Positions 45,576 through 57,085 of a stretch of DNA of 64,000 nt are shown one piece after another. The DNA lies in the NCBI GenBank assembly GCA_030674185.1, contig JAPXFY010000013.1, positions 52,218,067 to 52,282,066 on the forward strand, given 5' to 3'. Made by a program: the position numbers and the translations under genes. Below the pieces are notes generated by a model. That model had not been told where the DNA came from and ran no database searches. It worked only from the letters and a program-made list of their open reading frames with translations. Source of the stretch: Monoplex corrugatus. Lineage: Eukaryota > Mollusca > Gastropoda > Littorinimorpha > Ranellidae. Positions within the stretch are counted from its first letter, which is position 1. Every line of letters begins with the position of its first letter.

Positions 45576-46592
45576 CATAGCTGCCAACCCTCCCGAATTT
45601 TTCGGGAATGTCCCGAAATGTGTGAGCTGCCCGGAAAATCCGGTAAATCGATGAAAATTCCCGAATTTTAAATTTTCGATTTTGATATTTTATCCGGTTA
45701 GCTCTGTTTTCGTCAGAACGCGGTAAAAAGACAGCTGCGTGAAAGCGAAACTTCCGTCACACATGCGCGTGCGCAGAGGGCCATGTAAACAGCTCCTGCG
45801 CGCCAGCTTTCTTGCACAATGGCTTCGAAGAAGACAGACGCGAAAGCTGTAAAAGCGAAAGCAAAAGTGAAGTTTTCGAAACATTATGCGGAAACGTACG
45901 ACTTCATCACAGCCTCGGACAAAGGAGACACCTTTGCTTTCTGTAAATCGTGCCGATGCGACATAAACATCGGTCATGGTGGCAAGAAAGACATCGACCT
46001 GCATGCCTCCTCAGTGAAGCACCGAAACTATCGGCAGAGTACAGCGTTTGTTCAGCCAAGTCCGAAAAAACAAGACGGACTTCAGAGGATCATTGCAATC
46101 ATCCACGCTCAGTGCAATGATGGTTGCCAAAGCCAATATGATTGGACCTTGCTACAAGCAAGTTTTCTCTCCTGACTTCTTGAGAAAGGCCAAGTCTGCT
46201 ACTGTGACAGCGCTTAAAGGCAAGGAGAAAGAGAAGGGAGACAAAGACATGGAACAAGACGAAGCCTGCAGTTCTTCCCATTCCAAGTAGATCTAAACTT
46301 GAAGAGGTGAGGGGACTTGGGAGTTTAGAGTGAAAACTTCTTGAATAAAAAAAATATCTGAACCTTTTACACAAGAGATTTAGACTAGCAGAATTTGAAG
46401 GAAAGCTTACAATACATGCTTTGTTACATTTTTCAGTTTGAAATGCATGGAAATACCAGTTTAGCATCTTCATTTGATAGAAAATCTTCAGCTTCTGGGG
46501 GCGTTGCCCCTGGACCCCACCGGGGGCCTTCCGTGGCCCCCGGACCCCCGCCTCTTGTCAGGAATTTTTTTTCAGGAAAGTTGGCAGCTATG
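45576..46592 (+). mobile_element. BED-finger (hAT-like) TIR element inserted in the LINE
   Basis: The terminal repeats are CATAGCTGCCAAC and its exact reverse complement (46580-46592). The target duplication is CTTTTG (45570-45575 and 46593-46598), or 7 bp if the preceding G is counted. The uninterrupted site is visible in LINE copy 1 (22246-22258). The left end CATAGCTGCCAACCC and the GGGGGCGTTGCCCCTGGACC block (46497-46516) tie it to the MITE at 14012-14344. At 1,017 bp it is probably an internally deleted derivative. Confidence 0.9.
45819..46290 (+). CDS. BED-type zinc-finger protein remnant of the TIR element
   Basis: From ATG 45819: MASKKTDAKAVKAKAKVKFS, KHYAETYDFITASDKGDTFA, FCKSCRCDINIGHGGKKDID then LHASSVKH. 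C..C followed by H....H matches BED-like fingers found at the N-terminus of hAT-type transposases, where they bind transposon ends. After about residue 85 the frame drifts, and a second frame (46048-46290) continues with VFSPDFLRKAKSATVTALKG and a charged tail. The catalytic RNase-H and dimerisation regions are missing. It might act as a DNA-binding repressor if expressed (inference). Confidence 0.65.
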
Positions 46593-47855
46593 CTTTTGTA
46601 GCACATGGTGTCTAGTTTGTACTGTATGCGCTTTGATACATGGAGCCAGTGAAGTTGTGCCAGGAGAGGAGATATGTGGTCAGCTTTTTTCTTTTTGAGT
46701 ACAAGGCGTGCAGCATTGTTTTGAATGCGCTGTAGGATGTGAATGGTGGAGGCAGGAAGACCAGACAGGAATGAATTGCAATAGTCAATGCGAGACATTA
46801 TGAAGGAGAGAACGAGTTTTGCAGTTGTTTCCACAGAGAGATACTTCCTGATCAGGCTTATACGATGGAGGTGATAGTAGCAAGATCTGGCAGTTTGAGA
46901 AACAAAGTTGCTCATGGAGAGGGTAGAGTCAATGCAGACACCAAGGTTTTTAGCTGAATCAGAAATTGGGACTGATGTGTTACATAATGGGAGAGAAAGA
47001 GGAGGCAGCTGAGAAAGTTTCTGACGGGTGCCAATGAGGATAGCTTCTGTCTTGTCGTCATTAAGCTGAAGTTTGTTGAACGTCATCCAGTTCTTAATGT
47101 CCGAGTAACACTCAGTGGTGCGAGTCAAGAGGCGCTGTATATTGTCTGGTGTGTCACTGTCTAGAAGTTGGGTGTCATCAGCATAGAAGTGGTGTTTTAT
47201 AGAGTGGGAGTTGATGATGGTGGACAGGGGGTAGGTGTAAAGAGTGAAAAGAACAGGGCCAAGGACAGATCCTTGTGGAACACCACAGGTCAGGCATGCA
47301 GGTTGAGAGTAAGTGCCATTAATGAGACCAGTTTGTTTTCTGTTTGACAGATATGAAGTGAACCAGGAGAGAGCAATGTCAGAGATGCCAAAAGTATGAT
47401 GAAGTCTAGAAAGGAGAATACCATGATCAGTGGTATCAAAGGCTGCAGACAGATCAAGGAGTGTGAGGAGAGAGACTTTGCCAGTATCAGTTGCAAGGAG
47501 GAGATTGTTGAGATTGTGTAGCAGGGCAGTTTCAGTGCTATGGCACTGGCGGTAGGCTGACTGGAAAGGATTGAGAAGATTGTTGGCAGACAGGTGAGAG
47601 ATGATAACTCAGGAGTTTATGTGAACATATTTTTAATAGGTAAATCAACCATTCTGCACAGAAATCAGTCAGTGAATAGGCGATAGAAAACGCATATAAT
47701 TTTGGTCTGGGCATGCATAGTTTGGTCACAATGTTGAATTCCAGAATCTCTTCTGATACTTCAGTAGTTGGCAACAATTTATGGCAATATTAGTTCTGTT
47801 TACAAAAGAGGTAAGAATGTAAATAAAAACTTGTTCCTGTAATTGTGTATTTTAA

Positions 47856-48186
47856 CCCTCTCCCATTTGTATAAGCTCGCAGTGAAACTTCCCCTAGTAT
47901 TCACCATCTTTCTCGCGTTCACACAAAGACAAGAATGGAATGCGGTCATTTCCTTCTTCTGTCTTGTGAATGATGCAGTGGTGGCGTCTTAATTTAGTGT
48001 TAACAGTCATTGGTCCTTCGTGGACCTACCACCAAATTTCATCCATTCAGAGTGAGCTAGCTCATGGTTACAGCGTGATGGAAAAGTACTGGCCCTGTGT
48101 GCAAACATGCGGCCGGCCACGACCGGAGTGAGCATATACAGGAGAGCTGTGTTTGGCCGTAAGCAACCGGAGTGAATGGGATAGGG
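47856..48186. mobile_element. piggyBac-type MITE
   Basis: TTAA flanks both sides (47852-47855, 48187-48190). The inverted ends are CCCTCTCCCATTTG and CCCTATCCCATTCA (read inward from the right), 11 of 14 alike. At 331 bp it has no coding capacity. Probably mobilised in trans. Confidence 0.85.
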
Positions 48187-48190
48187 TTAA

Positions 48191-49018
48191 GTCTGACTTT
48201 GAACTTTTAGAATTTGATTTTACGTTCCTGACAAATGATGGTCATTTAGCCAGTTTGGTGCAGCATGACTTGGTCTGAACTTGCTTTGATACATGCTTAA
48301 ACCTACTAATTACAGCTATGATGTGGTTCAGATGAAAGACAGGAGTGATGAGATCTGTCACTGTAGAGCGCTGTGCATTGCTGAAGCTTGCTGATGTTGT
48401 CATCTGTTGCAAATACCAAAATTTCCCAGTTGTTGTTGCAGTGCAAGAGAACCTGTCTCACAACTACATCTCAGCTGAGGGTCCGTTGATATCTATATTG
48501 TCTTGGTATGTGTGGGATCACGATCTCTCTTGTTCTGTACATAAGAAGATCTGATGGACTGGAACCTTATGACTTGCTATCTGTCGCTTCCACCTTGTCT
48601 ACACAATGTTGCCATCTCTGCATCAAGCACCCTTCAGATGGCTCATAAGAGATCTTGCTTATCTGCAGATTTAAGAACCTTGCGAAAGGATTCCATTTTG
48701 CTGAGATTTGTCAGCAGGGTGACTGTGAAATTCAAACCTGTTTATTGATGGCATTCTGGCTATCAAGATCGAAAATGTTTGTTCGAACTTTCACTGAGCG
48801 AACATTGCACTGCCATCATATCCACATCCTTACAGAAACAGTTCAGAGACGTTCCTCCAGATGCAATGTTTAAGTTTTTACAAAAGATCGGTAGATTTCA
48901 TCGTCTGTGAAGACATATGGGAAAGATTTTAAAATGCATTTTCGGCTTGAGAGGATGATCGAGAGCTTGTTGTTTTTTTTTTACTGTTTTTTTAAATTAA
49001 TTGAATTTGGACTTGTTT
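48191..49018. other. No recognisable feature
   Basis: Short frames only, without protein-like conservation signs. A/T content is ordinary for the window. Confidence 0.5.
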
Positions 49019-50308
49019 TTAACTCTTAACTTCCCATACTGATTTCTCAGGTTCCAGCCTTCTGTCCCATAAGGATTTGCTAGAAATAAGCTAAAAAGCA
49101 GTACCAAAAAATTCTTAAAATCTTGTTTGTGGGTGGATTGCCTTGAAACTTGGAAATTTCATAAATGGAATGATGGTGTTCATATTAGTTTCCCCTATAC
49201 CCATCAAAATGTTTTTTTTTATATGTAATAAATTTGATTAATTATGTAATACGTAATAGAAAAAAAACCAGGTATGTTCAAGAAAGATTGAAAAAAAATC
49301 ATGTGTGATGCGTATGTTAGTAAACATGCAGACAGTTTTTAGTCACTAATATGCTCACAGAAACCATCACAAGTACAAAACATGTTGATCACTGACCTTG
49401 TAATAGGTAATCCACAGCTAATCCACATGTAATTATCCAGACACATGAAACGCCTTTTTTTCCACACTACACAGTATATTTCAAAGTATTTTGTACAAAC
49501 AACTACACAGAATCATGGCATTCTTCATAGGGAATGTCTATATATACATGTATCTATAGTGTCACAACCCAGAGGACACATCTGGGACACTATACAGGTA
49601 AGCACAGGTGAGCACAAGTAAATATATATATTATGTACAGGGAAAGTCATTTTTCAATGAAGAGCTTAGTGCTGGTAATTATGGAACATGGCAAAACAGC
49701 CTCTGTCCTTGCACAGGGCCACACCACACTTCTTGCATTCAAAGGATGTCTGGATCTTGTTGCCTGCAGGTGTACGGTTGGGGCCTTTTGAACACACCAC
49801 ACAGTTTCTCATGCCTCTCTTTGTCTCAATCTTGGAGATGTCATGGACAGATGGCTTTTTGATGACTGGGGCTGTGGGAGAGACATCCAGATAAGCCTTC
49901 CTTTTTCTGGAGCTGAATTCATTGATCAGCCCCAAGGCTACTTCCAGGTGGAACTCAAGATGTGTGTATGGCTTACGTTTGGGTCCTCCTGGAGCGTCGC
50001 GGTACAAGATGTACGCATTGATGACAGTGACATCCAGGATGAACCAGAACCAAGGACTACTATAAAACAGGACGCGCACAGCTCAGTCTCTGACTTCGCT
50101 AGCGGAGGCCATTGCCATCTAACACTTTCTACTTCTCTAAATGTGTTTAAACTGGATTTTGACTACAATGAAAGTGGTTATGAAGGTTGTTAATGCAAAT
50201 AAAATTAATTTTATGTGTTTTTATGCTTTGAAACAAGTGAGCAAGCAAAGAAAACAGACAAAAACACATAACAAAAAACAAATAAACAAACTCACCAAAC
50301 CGCAGCAG

Positions 50309-53088
50309 TTAGTCAGCTAACCTAGCCTTCTTCACAGAGGTCTGCAGCAGGACAGCATTCTTCTGGTGATCTTTCTCCAGATTTTGCAATCCATGAAGCA
50401 ACACATTGGACAGATGTCTATACAGTTTTGGGCAGTCAATGTCAATGTCGTTGAAGCTGGCCAGTGTTGACAAGATAGTCATCAGTCTTCTGCGGCAGCA
50501 TGCACAGTGACGCGCCTTCTTCAGAAAGCAAAGCCCAAGCTTCACTAGCTCGAAGGTAATGGCATGAGGAATGCGTAGGGAACCTCTCGACACAGTGTCC
50601 ACAAAGTCCTTGACCTCACTGGTCACAAGAGGTTCTTCCTCGTTGAAGATCAGGTCACCCACACACTTGTTTTCCAGCCAGCCTGCCACATACGCCGCAC
50701 TGCTCTCTTCATTCACCGTCAAAGTGACTTCTGCTGTGCACCTCTCGATAGAAGCTGCATCCTCCAATACAATGGCAGTGCCCAAGCATATGTGCTCCTT
50801 TGGCTCGGGTTGGACATCGATAGACTGGAGGTACGAGGCAGCGTATCTAGCAAGACGTTTCTTGCAGGCAGAGAGCACGTCCCCTGTAGTCATAAAGGAG
50901 TTTGCTCCCGTTGACTGCCTGTATACAGAGAATTCCCCCTCAAGCCTGTCGCTCTGTATTTCCCGCAGCAGCACATACTCAAAGCCTTCAGACATCAGCA
51001 AATAGTTGCAAAGGGCGACCAACCCTTGCATAGTCTGAACCAGGGCCTTCTTCGTGTCATGGGTAAGGCACTGTATGCGACTTGCTCCGTGCTGGAAAGT
51101 CCTCAGAAATGTGCTGAGATTGGTAGAGCTTGGCCCTTGAATGGCACGATGGGGTTCGTTGAGGCGTAGATCCTGTCCTTTCCCAGACACATTCACTGCA
51201 TTCCACCAGTCGATGATGGTTTGTACGAAGCCGGCAGTCTCATGGCAGCCTTTGAGTTTCAGCGCAGCCACAACCTTGTCATTGAAAACTCTCAAGACAT
51301 GCTGCACATTCTGCAACTGAAGTCTGGAAGGGTTGACAGCGGCCTGGGTGAGAGGGGTAGTCTTCAGAATGCTGTTTTTCTCTTCTTCGTAGACTTGCTT
51401 GACGTCAGCAAACGATGCCGTAGTTTGGTTGTCAAGACTGATCTGGCACTTTTCGCTGAGCCAGTTGTTTCGAATGCACTTCAGGAGATGCACAGTGTCA
51501 AACAGCAGAAACCAAACACGTCTGTCGTCCAGTGGATGCTTGGCTGTTGCACTACACTCTCCTGGTCGGTCAAACAACTTGCAGTACTGTTGGTTCACCT
51601 TGTGATTGTCTGTGATGGAACCTATCACGCGCCCACCGGACCTCTCAACTGCAGCTGCCGCCTCTTTCACAATATCCAGCTGAAATGCTGCTGTCAACTT
51701 GTGCACAGGTGTGATGGAAATCATCAGAGATGGCCCTTCAAGAGATAAAAGAACGCTTTTAACAACAACAACAACACAGCAACACTAACAACAACACCAT
51801 CATCATCATTATCACCAGCACGCACAAGAACAATAACAACTACGAAAAATAATAACAACAACCATGATAATAATAATAATAATAATAATAATAAATGAAT
51901 AATAATAATATGATGATGATGATAATGATGAGGATGATCATAATAATAATAATAAAAAATAATAATAATAATAATAATAATAATTACCTTTTTGCAATGA
52001 CTTCATCATGACAGCCAACATGTGGGTTGCTTTGCAGTCTGGATTATTCTTTGCCATGCCACTCAGCACCCCACCAGAAAATGCCACAGTTGGTCGAATC
52101 TGGACTTCATCCACCAAGAGAAAAACATTTTGCTGTTGCGGTTTCTGCAATTTATTGAAGAAAGTTTTCCGCAGCACTTCATCTTTGTCCACAGATGCCA
52201 CACAGGACTGAATCTTGCGCTTACTTGGCAGCACCAAGTAGTCTCTTAGCTGGTCATAGCTGCAGTGAGGAAATATTTCCATGGCCAAGCAAAAGTCATG
52301 CATAGAGAACTGTTTTTGTGCCAGGAGTTCCAACTGACGAACCAAAAACACCAACTTTTTCTCTTTCTTTGTGTCCCTACACCCTAAGCTACAGTCTGAT
52401 GTGTGAGCTTGAAGCACAGTCACAACATTTTTTAGCACATCATCTATTGGAAGATCATAATTTACTGCCAAACGCACGGCTTCGTGAAACTGGGAATAAG
52501 ATCTCAAACCTTGTTAGGATGTAGTATCTTACTCAGTGGAACTTTGATGCCATTTTTGAATGCTGTGAGGGTGAGTGGAGTGGAGAGTGTCGGCTTGTTT
52601 TCCACAATGACTGAAATTCTACACTCATGAAAGTTTTCTGTCATAAACAAGCACACAAATCTTTCTTCTGACCTTGATATTATTACATTGTTGTACTTTT
52701 TGTGAAGGTCTCTGTCAGGAGTGAATGTGGCAAATGAAGAGATGGTATCCTTCTGCATGAAATAACGAAGTTGTTGATCTTCCCTTTTCGCCGGACGAGA
52801 TGAAGGCTTCACAGTTGGCAGGCATGATGTCCGCACATTTTTAAAAACACTAGGAGGGATCGCAGGTCGTGTAGAACCACCAGGCAGTTTGACCATAGGA
52901 GGATCAACACCCCAATGTCTTTCACAAATGAAAAACTTGTCAGGATCGACAACAAAGTTTACACGTGGTAGAAGCACATCAAGCCACTTTTGCCTATCAC
53001 TGGCGTCTTTTGGCAGTCGAAACACACGGCACCTGTTATCCTTGTTGTAATTACCGGTACACTGCACTACACCACACTTGTTTGGCAT
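50309..53088 (-). CDS. P-element-like THAP transposase
   Basis: The ATG at 53088 starts MPNKCGVVQCTGNYNKDNRC. This THAP domain (C-x4-C, PKDASDRQKW, FICERHW as C-x2-H) is the DNA-binding module of P and THAP9 transposases. Block 2 (51988-52507) has LLVDEVQIRPTVAF, the first catalytic Asp region. Block 3 (50309-51735) has GSITDNHKVNQQYCKLF (second acidic site), DTVHLLKCIRNNW and SDRLEGEFSVYRQSTGANSF, matching the P/THAP9 Glu motif LE..F...R...G.N. A 252-bp intron (51736-51987, donor GTAATT, acceptor TTGAAG) joins blocks 2 and 3 in phase. Blocks 1 and 2 overlap by 4 bases in different frames near 52505. That is either a one-base indel or an unseen small splice, so full function is unproven. Confidence 0.88.
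51736..51987 (-). other. Transposase intron made of AAC/AAT/ATC repeats
   Basis: GT..AG intron in phase 1, almost wholly trinucleotide repeat ((AAT)n 51867-51985, (AAC)n near 51762). The poly-Tyr frame running out of block 2 is the intron read-through. Confidence 0.8.
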
Positions 53089-55087
53089 CTTGAAATCGCA
53101 AAAACAACAACAAACTTCGTAAACAAATTGAATTTCCCACCTGGGCCTAGATCTGATGTTTTGAAACAAGCCGAAGAATAACCATTTCCGGCGGTTCACC
53201 TTCCGCAAAACAAATAGTGCTTATTGTGCGCCGCTAAAACTAAAGAAACACGTTCGGAAACAAACATTATAGCTTTTCAATGTTTTGTTTGTATCATTAC
53301 AAATCATTGACATGTAATTTTAGAGATTAACAAAATGCATTTATAAATCAGTAAATCAGTCCGTGTTCCTACGCCACGCAGTAAAAGTAGTCCTCAGCCA
53401 GCGAAGTGTCTGACCACTGCCCGAACTGGCCTCCGCTAGCGAAGTCAGAGGCTGAGCTGTGCGCGTCCTGTTTTATAGTAGTCCTTGACCAGAACATATA
53501 TTTCCACCATTTTTTTGCCTTGGTGGCAACCCCATAGTAGGATCGCGTTTTCCTTTTCTGATGATGGTGATATTGCCGGTCTTGTTGGCTGTGGATAGAA
53601 CACTGACTTGGCGCTTCTTTTCACACCAAGTCACTGCCATCATTCTGCCATTTTTCATTTTTTTCATTTCTCCACTCTCCTTCAGCTTGCAGGTCTTTAT
53701 GGGGACAGGAAGGCCCTGGCGGTTCAGGCGGACAGTCCCACAAGCATCGGTCTTGTTTGCCAGCAGAGTCTCCAACAAATCCACGGAAGTGAAAAAATTA
53801 TCAAAATATACGTGGTGGTTTCTGCCATAGTAGCCCTGTATACAAGATCAGTGACTGCACGTGTGCCTAGGGGTAAATTCTGCTGGGCCATTTCCTTACC
53901 AGTGTAGATATTGAAATCTACGAGGTAGAATGACTCGGAGTCTGCCAGTGCCCATGCCTCGACGCCCCATTTTGTCGGCTTGGATGGTATATACTGCAGG
54001 AAAGAGCATCTCCCCTTGAATTTTATCATGGCTTCATCCACACTGATGTTTTTGTGTGGCAGGTAATGTGCAGAAAACTTGGCCTTTGCATTGTCAAGTA
54101 TAGGGCAAACCTTGTGTAGCTTGTCATGGTTGGGGCTGGTGCGTGGTGGGTTGGTGGTTTTGTCGTTGAGGTGGATGTACTGAGTGAGTTTTTCATATCT
54201 GCCTCTGGTCATGACTTCAGCAATAACTGGATTTCTTAGCTCTCTCCTCTTACTCCAATAGCATCGATAGTTTGGGAGCTGGTTGACGCCCATCAGCAGT
54301 AGAATGCCCAGGTAGGCGGCTATCTCCTCTTCAAAAGTTGGAGCAAAGTTGACAGCTCCCTGCTGAATAGCATACCGATTTGTTTCCACAGCAATGATAG
54401 CAAGCAAAAACGAGGGAAAAGTTGAAGAAAGTACTCCACTGGCTTTGCATCTAAATGTAGAGGCACTGTAGGGCCCACAAAATGCCCAAAAGGTGAAGGA
54501 TCGGGATCGACGACTGTGTCCGACCACTCAGCAGGTGAAACTTCAGGTGAGGAATCACCAGAAAGCTCTAAATCGTAATCGATCGTCTGCTCTGACGACC
54601 CACTGCTTTCAACACTCACATTACTCTGTTGATCTTCGCCCAATCCTATTTCTCTTTCATTGCTCAATTCATCATTGAAATCATCATAATCCTCATCGTT
54701 GATAACTCGACAAGCGGCCATCTTGATGAAAAAATTCACTTCCAAAAACTCCGAACAAAATCGACCAAAATGCAAAAGCAGATGAATTGGCGCGAACGCA
54801 TGGTAAACAAACGGAAAGCAGAACGCTTTACGGCAGTCGTTAACCGATTTTCACGACACTGAAGAGCCCCAGCCTCCTTAGTAACAGCTCTGTTTAATGT
54901 ATGTCAGATGTAGCGGTTCGGGCATGGCGGCACTAGCGGATACGCGCGGTTGAAGACGTTAAGAGTTAATGTGTGTTAGCCCTGATATGGCTCTAGAAGC
55001 TGGCTGGGCTATAAGCAATATGAACATGAACATGGATGGTGACATGAGCACTAAGTTCTGTCATGTAGATTACTGTGCGTTGCTTAA

Positions 55088-56120
55088 CCCTCATACTGCT
55101 GTTAATAATAAATTGTACTTCCAGAAATGTTGCTTAAAATGAACAGGAAGATGGCCGACACTACCTATGTCCACTTTTAAAGCTATTCTGTTGCTACTAC
55201 TTATCCTAGATAGGTAAAACTATACATTTTTGGAAAGAGGAGATATTGCAAATTCTGATAAAAGCAAGAAAAAGACTGTACCTGTCATGTATATTGCAAA
55301 TTCTGATAAAAGCAAGAAAAAGGCTGTACCTCTCATATAGTTGAAGATAATCCTCAATATGTATCCAATAAAATTTGTGCGCGAACAAAAAAAAAATCTG
55401 CCAGATTGTTCCAACATGAGAACTAGTCGTATGCAGAGTCCAAATGCTAAAAACTGGTATAAAAATGTAGAACAATATGTCTTTCAAGCTCACAAGAAAC
55501 AGTTAGTGCCTGGGTCTCTTATGGTGGGCTGCAAAACATTCAGGACAAAGTCCTATGTCACAGCCGCAGCACTCCCACCCAAATCGCATGCGAGCGGCAT
55601 GGCCAGCTACACAGTTTCTCTTCCTCCTTGGAGGCAGTTTGATGAGGTCATGTCCATCCAGGGGGTGTGCAGGACCTGCCTGAAGTGCTGCAGCTTGTGG
55701 AGATTGAGGGTTGGCTCTGGCAGCTTGAATTTCAGCGGCAGTGCGTCTTCGACAAATCACCTTCTGGGGATGGTGGTTCCCAGTCAGAGTTTCCATGACA
55801 GACACCATGAACATGTGCCTGGTCAGTTTGGGAGCATCTGCAGTATGCTGCAGGTAGATCAGGTAAGAGTTGAGGACAGCTCTGCCAAATAGTGAAAAAG
55901 CCACTTTAATGGTCCATTTATCGTTTTCCTGCGAAAGTAAAAGCCACTTAATGGTCATTTTATCGTTTTCTCCGCGAGGTACAGATACAGCTTGGCGTCA
56001 CTGAGATTGACATCACCCATTGAACTGTTGTAAGTGCAGACAATGTTTGGCTTTTGCGCCATGTTGCCCCTCCTGTTCTGAACTTGAGTAAATCCACCTG
56101 TGGAAGCTGTTGACAGAAGC
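55088..56120 (-). pseudogene. Another piggyBac, C-terminal half only
   Basis: A piggyBac-style end TTAACCCTCATACTGCTG lies at 55084-55101. On the minus strand, from about 56105: GGFTQVQNRRGNMAQKPNIV then YNSSMGDVNLSDAKLYLYLA. The usual GVD..D motif with the third catalytic Asp reads DVN here (Asn at 56006-56008). Next come IKVAFSLFGRAVLNSYLIYL and the Cys-rich end FGWECCGCDIGLCPECFAAHH (55503-55958). A duplicated segment (CATTAA.TGG..TTTATCGTTTTC) at 55905-55932 and 55949-55973 breaks the frame. The N-terminal half was not found up to 57.08 kb. Confidence 0.75.
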
Positions 56121-56124
56121 ACAG

Positions 56125-57080
56125 GTTTTCTACGGCCGTCCTAGTACGCTACACACAGAAGCGGTCCTCTTCATCAAGTTGGCCAAACTCCAGGTTCCTC
56201 TGCTGGTTCATGAAGGGACCAACTCTATATCTGACGAAATGATGTGCTTTCTGTGGACTACATCATGTTATTCTCTCCTAAAAAGGTTTATCTTCCTTCT
56301 TTCGTACAGCGTTTATGTCTTTGAGAAGACCAAAAGCCTGAGGCACAAAAGACAACACCAGATTTCCTAAAAGAAGCTGTGAACGTGAAAGTCCAGTCTC
56401 TTCAAGGAAAGGGCTAACACTCAAGAGTTATCTCCACAGTCTGAGAAAAAAGGCTGTTCTCTGAGATGGATGTGTAGTCTTCAAATTTGTCTCAGAGTTT
56501 TGATGGAGATAGCATAGTATGGAAATTTCAGCAGATGGAAACAGTTGCTGGAGAAACTGTGCTGCCTCATCGAATGACTTATTGCCCTGGCTACACACGA
56601 AGTGGTCAGGCACTAACAGGTCTACAGTTAAGTTCACCTTGGGGATGGGGAATATCTCCACCTTTCAGTATTTAGCCATCAGACCCAGACAGGATCCAAA
56701 CTGTAGATATTCCCATTAAGTTTTGATGCTCTGACTACCTGGTACTTGATTATCATACCCATCATATGCAATCAATGTTTAAATAAATAATTGTTTCAGT
56801 AAAATACAGGGACAGAAAGGGGAGATGAGATAGCTGAATGTTTTTGTTTTTTTACTACAGATGAAAATTTGATGAAAATCAACCCATGAACAGCTGAGAT
56901 CTCTCTCCTGACAATAAAACATTATCTTTACCCACACATACTTCTTCTCAGTCTTCTTGATATGATACATTGTCCCATTTTGAATTTAAAAAAATGGAGA
57001 TGTTTGCAAATTCACTTATGTGCACTTGTCATAATTTTGCTTTTTGCAATCCACGCTATATTTCCCCCCTTCCCCATTTT
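56125..57080. other. Coding-like debris, unassigned
   Basis: Minus-strand pieces such as VGPFMNQQRNLEFGQLDEED near 56170-56240 have protein-like composition and may be the missing middle of the adjacent piggyBac, but no diagnostic motif is visible. The rest holds nothing recognisable. Confidence 0.35.
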
Positions 57081-57085
57081 ATTTA

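Larger units (their letters stand above)
45066..47609 (-). mobile_element. CR1/L2-like LINE, copy 3, interrupted
   Basis: The longest copy of the family in the window. On the minus strand, from about 47609, the RT reads FQSAYRQCHSTETALLHNL, DLSAAFDTTDHGILL, CGVPQGSVLGPVLF and the catalytic box HFYADDTQLL (about 47163-47191). It then gives CYSDIKNWMTFNKLQLNDDK, the thumb region, and a 3' UTR with the CA-repeat and GCGCTATATAAATATTG tail ending at 45066. It is 5'-truncated (no endonuclease) and interrupted by the element at 45576-46592. Confidence 0.9.
50051..53487 (-). mobile_element. P-type (THAP) transposon, structurally complete
   Basis: Terminal inverted repeats of 61 bp (50051-50111, 53427-53487) start CAAGGACTACTATAAAACAG and differ at one base. 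The 8-bp target duplication ACCAGAAC is exact (50043-50050, 53488-53495). 8 bp is the P-element hallmark. The element is 3,437 bp and encodes a three-part THAP transposase on the minus strand. The high TIR identity and perfect duplication point to recent insertion. Confidence 0.95.
49666..54721 (-). pseudogene. piggyBac transposase, interrupted and frameshifted
   Basis: The ATG at 54721 starts MAACRVINDEDYDDFNDELS, an acidic N-terminus. The core reads VETNRYAIQQGAV, YLGILLLMGVNQLPNYRCYW, NISVDEAMIKFKGRCSF (first Asp) and HHVYFDNFFTSVDLLETLL (second Asp, near 53800). It is split by the P-type element at 50051-53487. It resumes at about 50042 with FILDVTVINAYILYRD and ends in the Cys-rich domain CVVCSKGPNRTPAG...FECKKCGVALCKDRGCFAMFH. 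The usual third-Asp motif should lie just upstream of the insertion and was not clearly seen. Frameshifts near 54415 and 53830 mean it was already dead or has decayed since. Confidence 0.85.
49023..54965 (-). mobile_element. piggyBac-type transposon, host of a P-type insertion
   Basis: TTAA flanks both ends (49019-49022, 54966-54969). The inverted ends start CTCTTAACTTC (left) and CTCTTAACGTC (right, read inward), 10 of 11 alike. Subtracting the nested element and one target duplication (50051-53495) leaves 2,498 bp, a normal piggyBac size. Read across the insertion, the transposase resumes correctly: MFW joins FILDVTVINAYILYRD. Confidence 0.9.

Noticed and set aside
51867..51985. Poly-Tyr tail on the P-type transposase middle block
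   Set aside because: Read-through of an AAT-repeat intron; splicing from 51988 to 51735 restores the family sequence.
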